The position numbers and the translations under genes are program-made. This document shows, piece after piece, positions 6,931-10,180 of a stretch of DNA of 10,180 nt. Origin of the DNA: Candidatus Geoarchaeota archaeon (lineage in GTDB: Archaea > Thermoproteota > Thermoprotei > Gearchaeales > WAQG01); assembly GCA_015520395.1 (NCBI GenBank), contig WAQG01000146.1, positions 1 to 10,180 on the forward strand, written 5' to 3'. Every line of letters starts with the position of its first letter. Position 1 is the first letter of the stretch. The notes under the pieces are model-generated. The model was given only the letters and a program-made list of their open reading frames with translations, made no database searches and was not told the origin of the DNA.

Positions 6931-6955
6931 TTGTGGTAAGATGTTTACACCACAA
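6931..6955. repeat. Inverted repeat in the spacer after the NAD kinase-like gene
   Basis: TTGTGGT (6931-6937) and ACCACAA (6949-6955) form a perfect seven-base inverted repeat around an 11-base centre. The 147-base spacer 6878-7024 otherwise holds only the promoter of the next gene. The repeat lies 30-54 bases upstream of that TATA box, so it could be an operator for a dimeric winged-helix protein or a weak hairpin at the end of the preceding transcript. Neither role is shown. Confidence 0.4.
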
Positions 6956-6984
6956 CACTGTCTAACTGGATGTTTGTCTAAAGG

Positions 6985-6991
6985 CTTATAA
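6985..6991 (+). promoter_or_regulatory. TATA box for the SRPBCC-like gene
   Basis: CTTATAA is centred about 37 bases upstream of ATG 7025, predicting transcription start near 7014 and a short leader that would contain GGAG (7017-7020) four bases before the ATG. Confidence 0.45.
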
Positions 6992-7024
6992 GGATCGGAG
7001 GTTAATTAGTGATTCTGGAGACCG

Positions 7025-7603
7025 ATGCTCTCACATGAGGTCTCTAGAAGCCTTAACGTGAGGCTCGAGAGGTGTGTTATGTGCTTGCTCGATCCAGTAA
7101 AGTTCTTTAAAACTAGCCGTTACACATACACTGCCCTGAAGCTCGAGGATGGGTATGAGATAGTTTTCAAGTGGGTTAAATGGGGGATAACAAGGCATTA
7201 TAGAGTTAAGCTGAAGGTTCACCGCTCCGACAACGTTATCTCATATGTGAGCACCCCGGATTCAGACTATGAGTTCAGAATGAGCTTTACCCTGACCCCG
7301 ACTAGTGAAGGGACAAAAATATTTTTAAGGGCCTGGATGAAGGCGGGACTCATGGCCGACCTGCTTGGAAGGCGAGACTACGCGAGGTTTGTCGAAGAGC
7401 TTATAGACTCGGGCATCACAACCGTACTGTCTGAGGTTGCAAGTTCAGCTACAAAGCCTAGCCGCGAGGTTCCGGGTAAGATAGAGTGCGTAACCTGCCT
7501 CCTCTACGAGCATTCAAAACACTATTGCTACTATATCAGGGAAGTCGTAAAAGATGTTACAAAGCCGCCATGTAAAGGAAGAGCCTACCTAAGGGGTGAG
7601 TAA
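7025..7603 (+). CDS. SRPBCC (START/Bet v1-like) protein with C-terminal four-cysteine tail
   Basis: The first about 140 residues read as a helix-grip fold: alternating strands such as ALKLEDGYEIVFKWVKW, RHYRVKLKVHRSDNVISYVS and YEFRMSFTLTPTSEGTKIFL, and a long C-terminal helix (RRDYARFVEELIDSGITTVL). This suggests a hydrophobic-ligand-binding protein of the polyketide cyclase/START group; the ligand is unknown. The tail (about 152-185) carries C155-x2-C158-x9-C168-x14-C183 with a V-x-D-x-x-K-P-P-C ending, like a short archaeal Zn- or Fe-S-binding motif. Another C17-x2-C20 pair lies near the N-terminus. ATG 7025 is the first possible start, since an in-frame TGA occurs at 7010. It appears to be a single-gene transcript, ending one base before the 3' end of tRNA-Pro on the other strand. 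The SRPBCC assignment is by pattern and is moderate. Confidence 0.72.
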   Translation: MLSHEVSRSLNVRLERCVMCLLDPVKFFKTSRYTYTALKLEDGYEIVFKWVKWGITRHYRVKLKVHRSDNVISYVSTPDSDYEFRMSFTLTPTSEGTKIFLRAWMKAGLMADLLGRRDYARFVEELIDSGITTVLSEVASSATKPSREVPGKIECVTCLLYEHSKHYCYYIREVVKDVTKPPCKGRAYLRGE

Positions 7604-7604
7604 G

Positions 7605-7680
7605 TGGTGGGGCCGCGGGGATTCGAACCCCGGCCATGGGACCCCAAGTCCCACAGTCTTCCAAGCTAGCCTACGGCCCC
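7605..7680 (-). tRNA. tRNA-Pro(UGG), CCA encoded
   Basis: The minus strand folds as a cloverleaf: acceptor GGGGCCG/CGGCCCC, anticodon stem TGGGA/TCCCA with loop CTTGGGG (anticodon TGG, reading CCA-type proline codons), and T arm CGGGG-TTCGAAT-CCCCG. A73 is followed by a genome-encoded CCA (7607-7605). No intron is present. The D stem is weak: GGCT against GACT gives one Watson-Crick pair, two G-U pairs and a C/A mismatch in the standard register, or GGCT/AGAC with one G/A mismatch in a shifted register. The variable loop is four bases. Confidence 0.95.
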
Positions 7681-7706
7681 TCAACATCCCTTATAGACCA
7701 TTCAGC

Positions 7707-7714
7707 ATTTAAAC
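7707..7714 (-). promoter_or_regulatory. TATA box for tRNA-Pro
   Basis: AGTTTAAA on the minus strand is centred about 30 bases upstream of the tRNA 5' end at 7680, within the 68-base gap after the hydrolase gene. Read-through from the hydrolase operon is also possible because no T-rich terminator lies between. Confidence 0.45.
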
Positions 7715-7748
7715 TATTTGGCTATGCATTGGCTCATGGAGGTTTAGC

Positions 7749-8624
7749 CTACTTTAGAGCCCACATTACTATGTTCTTCTCAACGAAGCATATTATTTTC
7801 CCATTCCTGGTTAGCCAGCTTAGATATCCCTTCAATGCTGATGCGTTAAGCATGTACATGCCGGGATCCTCGTATTTCAGCCCTAGGCCTTCCAGTACAT
7901 CCCCTATGAGGGTCTGAGTAGACTTTGCCCCCTCCTCCAGAACCGCTAATACCTTGTTCTTCACATTTTCAATGGCAGCAAGGTTTAGGTCTATAAGCTC
8001 TTCTATCTCCCCGGTTGGAGATCCATGCGATGGCAGGTAGATTTTGTAGTCTGTCCGCATTAACGTCCTCAACGATTCAGCCATCCTCTCAGGGTCAAAC
8101 CCGTAAAGTATTTTGTGTTTCTTCACGATTCCTTCGGGAAAAACCGCGTCGGCTATGTAGAATACGTCTCCAACGGCTATGCCAATCATATCGGGTGAGT
8201 GGCCTGGAAGCCTGTGTATCTCTAATCCGCCTATCTCAAGGCTTGTTAATGGGCGCGCCTTGCTCGGCTTAGCCATGAAGAGCTTTTTTGTGAGTGGCGG
8301 TGGTGGGTAGCCGCCGTAGAGCAGGGCGGGTTCCAGCAGTGGGTTTTGTATGAAGGGTATTTCGCCTTCGGGCGCGTATATTGGAACCCCGGTTCTCCTG
8401 GCTACGAAGCTGTTGCCGCCTATGTGATCGGCGTGGGAGTGCGTGTTTATAACAGCTTCTAACCTGCCCTCCAGCCCCTTAAGAAGGTTGAGGGCCCGCC
8501 TCGCTGAATCGTCGTCGAGCCCAGTATCTATGAGCAGGAGCTTTCCCTCGATTTTCACCACACCTATATTGACCCTCCCCTTAACGTAGAACGCGTTACT
8601 TGAGAGCTTAACAAGCCTAGACAT
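7749..8624 (-). CDS. Metallo-beta-lactamase-fold hydrolase with C-terminal helical/winged domain
   Basis: Zinc-dependent hydrolase of the MBL superfamily, 291 residues. The metal ligands are clear: T-H-S-H-A-D-H at 61-67 (H62, H64, D66, H67), H142 in LPGHSPD, D159 in IADAVF and H200 in LPSHGSP. The strand pairs before it (VGVV-like and LLLIDTGLDDDS at 30-40) are typical. After the catalytic domain an about 85-residue helical part (LNLAAIENVKNKVLAVLEEG, then a strand-rich end FVEKNIVMW) resembles the winged/helical C-terminus seen in many LACTB2-like thioesterase or RNase-like family members. The substrate cannot be told from sequence; it is a single-domain glyoxalase/LACTB2-type protein and not a beta-CASP nuclease. 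ATG 8624 has an AGGTG ribosome binding site six bases upstream. It follows the cytidine deaminase gene by 15 bases, probably in one operon. Confidence 0.88.
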   Translation of the reverse strand: MSRLVKLSSNAFYVKGRVNIGVVKIEGKLLLIDTGLDDDSARRALNLLKGLEGRLEAVINTHSHADHIGGNSFVARRTGVPIYAPEGEIPFIQNPLLEPALLYGGYPPPPLTKKLFMAKPSKARPLTSLEIGGLEIHRLPGHSPDMIGIAVGDVFYIADAVFPEGIVKKHKILYGFDPERMAESLRTLMRTDYKIYLPSHGSPTGEIEELIDLNLAAIENVKNKVLAVLEEGAKSTQTLIGDVLEGLGLKYEDPGMYMLNASALKGYLSWLTRNGKIICFVEKNIVMWALK

Positions 8625-8630
8625 GGCCTA

Positions 8631-8635
8631 CACCT
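8631..8635 (-). promoter_or_regulatory. Shine-Dalgarno site of the MBL-fold hydrolase gene
   Basis: AGGTG on the minus strand lies six bases before ATG 8624, in the 15-base gap after the cytidine deaminase stop codon. It fits an internal gene of an operon. Confidence 0.5.
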
Positions 8636-8639
8636 GTCT

Positions 8640-9044
8640 TTAAGAGTAAGATAACCTTTTTCCCAGCCTATCGCCCCTGAACCTGTGGGGAAGCATCTCG
8701 TTTAGGTTCCTTGACACAATCCTCCCGTCTCCCGAAGCCATGTGGATCACTGGGTTATCCCCGAACTCCGAGATTACCTGGAGGCATGCTCCACACGGTG
8801 GTATCGGAGGCCCTTCCTCCACATAAACCATAACCTCGACCACCCTTTTGTGCCCGGAGCTCACAGCCTTGAAGACCGCCACCCTCTCCGCACAGATCGT
8901 CAGCCCATAGGATGCGTTCTCTATGTTAACGCCCGTATAGATATGGCCGTCCGACGTCTTGATGGCTGCGGCAACTCTAAACCCCGAGTAGGGTGAATAG
9001 GAGTATTTAATTGCGGATCTGCAGGCTTCGAGAAGATCCTCCAC
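8640..9044 (-). CDS. cdd: Cytidine deaminase (tetrameric type)
   Basis: Zinc enzyme converting cytidine and deoxycytidine to uridine and deoxyuridine in pyrimidine salvage. From GTG 9044 the product has 134 residues, the usual size of the homotetrameric enzyme. Key parts: SPYSGFRVAAAI (17-28), the substrate motif NIENASYG (40-47), the zinc/catalytic C51-A-E53, and P-C84-G-A-C87 supplying the other zinc ligands. The frame is open up to ATG 9083, which would add 13 residues (MRGDRYIFVRRCH). I prefer GTG 9044 because the family normally begins with a short helix like VEDLLEACRSA, because the extra codons contain a TATA element (9061-9070), and because ATG 9083 is only 15 bases from the divergent tRNA gene. 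An ATG 9083 start cannot be excluded. It is the first gene of an operon with the MBL hydrolase. Confidence 0.94.
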   Translation of the reverse strand: MEDLLEACRSAIKYSYSPYSGFRVAAAIKTSDGHIYTGVNIENASYGLTICAERVAVFKAVSSGHKRVVEVMVYVEEGPPIPPCGACLQVISEFGDNPVIHMASGDGRIVSRNLNEMLPHRFRGDRLGKRLSYS

Positions 9045-9060
9045 GTGGCACCGCCTCACA

Positions 9061-9070
9061 AATATATATC
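9061..9070. promoter_or_regulatory. Palindromic TATA element probably shared by cdd and tRNA-Thr
   Basis: The alternating run ATATATAT is nearly self-complementary. On the minus strand its centre is about 22 bases from GTG 9044, allowing a leaderless cdd mRNA (slightly short spacing). On the plus strand it is about 32 bases from the tRNA-Thr 5' end at 9098, predicting transcription start near 9092 and a six-base leader. No other A/T-rich box exists between the two genes. Confidence 0.5.
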
Positions 9071-9097
9071 TGTCCCCCCTCATATCTTCATGGCGGG

Positions 9098-9173
9098 GCC
9101 CCGGTAGCCTAGAGGTCAGGGCGGCCGCCTCGTAAGCGGCAGGTCGCGGGTTCGAATCCCGCCCGGGGCTCCA
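9098..9173 (+). tRNA. tRNA-Thr(CGU), CCA encoded
   Basis: Complete cloverleaf: acceptor GCCCCGG/CCGGGGC, D arm GCCT-AGAGGTCA-GGGC, anticodon arm GCCGC-CTCGTAA-GCGGC with anticodon CGT (reads ACG), variable loop AGGTC, T arm GCGGG-TTCGAAT-CCCGC, discriminator T73, then encoded CCA at 9171-9173. No intron. It lies between divergent cdd and the downstream thiL gene. Confidence 0.97.
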
Positions 9174-9174
9174 A

Positions 9175-9188
9175 ACACTTATCAGTGT
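9175..9188 (+). other. Small hairpin between tRNA-Thr and thiL
   Basis: ACACT (9175-9179) and AGTGT (9184-9188) flank a four-base loop TATC. The hairpin starts two bases after the tRNA's CCA end and ends six bases before the thiL ATG. It lacks a following T-run, so a terminator role is unlikely; it could mark a processing point or be chance. Confidence 0.3.
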
Positions 9189-9194
9189 CTAGTT

Positions 9195-10178
9195 ATGAGG
9201 TATGTGGAAATGCCGGTTGGCGAAAGACGCATAGTGGAGGAGGCCTACAGAATTTTTCGTTGGCACCCCTCGGAGCTCATGGGGAAGGGGGATGATGTAG
9301 CCGTTCTGAAGCTGGATGGAGGATACTACGTGTTTCATATTGACTCGCTTGTTTGGAGCACAGATGTCCCCCCTGGAATGGGATTCGATGACGCAGGTTG
9401 GAAGGCCGTAACGGCATCTCTCTCTGACCTGGCCGCCAAGGGAGCCAGGCCTCTGGGGGTGCTTGTCTCGGGCGGATTTGAGCCGGGCTGGACTGAGGAG
9501 AATATTAGAGACCTGCTGAGGGGCGTGAGCGAGGCCGTAGAGGCCTACGGCACTTATGTTTTAGGCGGCGACACCAATGAGTCGGCCGACGGCTTCCTCT
9601 CCGTTTTCGCATTTGGGATTTCAGATGCCCCACCACCCAGGCGGGGTGGTGCCCGACCAGGCGACTATGTTGTGGTTACAGGGGAGCTTGGGTTAACGGC
9701 GGTGGCGTTCAAAATATTGCTAGAGGGTTTCGATGCGCCTCCCGATATTCGGGATGCCTCACTTAGAGCTGCCTTTAGGCCTGTTGCGAGGTTTGATGCC
9801 GGGTATGCGTTAGCACCGTTTGCAAGCGCTGCGATGGATATTAGTGACGGGCTTGCACTCTCGCTGCATCAGATGTGTGAGCTTAGTGGTGTCGGTGTCA
9901 AGCTGACCTCCCTGCCGATCCATCGTTACGCAGTTCGTTTCTCGGAGATGCATGGGCTAGATGTGGATCGGCTTACCCTGTATGAGGGTGGGGAGGAGTA
10001 TGAGCTTCTCTTCGCGGTGCCCCCAGAGATGATCGGAGAGGCTCTTAGGGCGGCCGAGTCCTCAGGGCTCAGTATCCATGTTATTGGCAGGTTTACCGAG
10101 GAGAAAGAGCTGAGATACGTTTTTAGGGGTGTTGAGAGAGTTCTTGAGAGGGTTGGGTGGGAGCACCTTAAGAGCTAA
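9195..10178 (+). CDS. thiL: Thiamine-monophosphate kinase
   Basis: ThiL phosphorylates thiamine monophosphate to thiamine pyrophosphate with ATP and Mg2+, the last step of cofactor synthesis, in the cytoplasm. The 327 residues have the PurM/ThiL-type ATP-binding layout: GDDVAVL (32-38), DSLV (50-53), the helix GWKAVTASLSDLAAKGARPLG (68-88), GGDTN (124-128), the central hinge RPGDYVVVTGELG (154-166), MDISDGL (214-220) and GGEEYELLF (265-273). The acidic metal-binding residues all appear present. ATG 9195 fits the start of the N-terminal helix ERRIVEEAYRIF; ATG 9210 is a possible alternative. Only 21 bases separate it from the CCA end of tRNA-Thr, with no TATA box or Shine-Dalgarno sequence in the gap, so it is probably expressed from the tRNA promoter. 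The stop codon lies two bases before the window ends. Confidence 0.95.
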   Translation: MRYVEMPVGERRIVEEAYRIFRWHPSELMGKGDDVAVLKLDGGYYVFHIDSLVWSTDVPPGMGFDDAGWKAVTASLSDLAAKGARPLGVLVSGGFEPGWTEENIRDLLRGVSEAVEAYGTYVLGGDTNESADGFLSVFAFGISDAPPPRRGGARPGDYVVVTGELGLTAVAFKILLEGFDAPPDIRDASLRAAFRPVARFDAGYALAPFASAAMDISDGLALSLHQMCELSGVGVKLTSLPIHRYAVRFSEMHGLDVDRLTLYEGGEEYELLFAVPPEMIGEALRAAESSGLSIHVIGRFTEEKELRYVFRGVERVLERVGWEHLKS

Positions 10179-10180
10179 AC

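Noticed and set aside
7636..7917. Plus-strand 93-codon open frame
   Set aside because: It starts inside the antisense of tRNA-Pro and continues over the 3' end of the MBL hydrolase gene; no promoter or family resemblance.
8742..8996. Plus-strand 84-codon frame opposite cytidine deaminase
   Set aside because: Shadow of a gene whose zinc and catalytic motifs are unmistakable.
1..10180. CRISPR array, insertion sequence, prophage or toxin-antitoxin module
   Set aside because: No spaced direct repeats, transposase-like frames, terminal inverted repeats with target duplications or phage genes were found; both tRNA genes are intact without adjacent integrase or att-like duplication.

Overview
The window looks like a stretch of chromosome from a hyperthermophilic or thermophilic archaeon, most likely of the Thermoproteota/Korarchaeota side of the tree. 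The signs are an archaeal-type single-chain glycyl-tRNA synthetase, TATA-box promoters about 20-30 bases ahead of several start codons (leaderless genes), frequent GTG/TTG starts, an Arg/Lys/Glu-rich proteome, a heavily glycosylatable COG1361-like surface protein, and two tRNA genes that encode their own CCA end. Exact placement cannot be fixed from this sequence alone. There is no sign of a phage, insertion sequence, CRISPR array or replication origin; genes are packed tightly and most look like vertically inherited core genes.

Layout. 1-271 (minus) is the start of a small protein with a possible double-psi beta-barrel/Cdc48-N-like fold, cut by the window edge. It is divergent from 329-1099 (plus), a winged-helix regulator fused to a multi-pass membrane domain. 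That gene is followed after 20 bases by 1120-3999, a 959-residue secreted, membrane-anchored, Ig-like surface protein; the pair looks like an operon. 3996-5744 (minus) is glycyl-tRNA synthetase, convergent with the surface protein and sharing a CTAG that carries both stop codons. 5870-6877 (plus) is a divergent NAD kinase-like protein fused to a C-terminal winged helix. 7025-7603 (plus) is an SRPBCC-like protein with a C-terminal four-cysteine tail. 7605-7680 (minus) is tRNA-Pro(UGG). 7749-8624 (minus) is a metallo-beta-lactamase-fold hydrolase lying downstream of cytidine deaminase (8640-9044, minus). 9098-9173 (plus) is tRNA-Thr(CGU), followed after 21 bases by thiL (9195-10178), thiamine-monophosphate kinase.

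The genes do not form one pathway. Glycyl-tRNA synthetase and the two tRNAs serve translation; NAD kinase, cytidine deaminase and ThiL serve cofactor and nucleotide metabolism. The most unusual points are the NAD kinase/winged-helix fusion with an altered GGDGT motif and a strong internal ribosome binding site exactly at the domain junction; the membrane-tethered winged-helix regulator next to a surface protein, with a G7 tract at the soluble/membrane boundary; a palindromic TATA element apparently shared by cytidine deaminase and tRNA-Thr; and a thiL gene that has no evident promoter of its own and may be expressed from the tRNA-Thr transcript.
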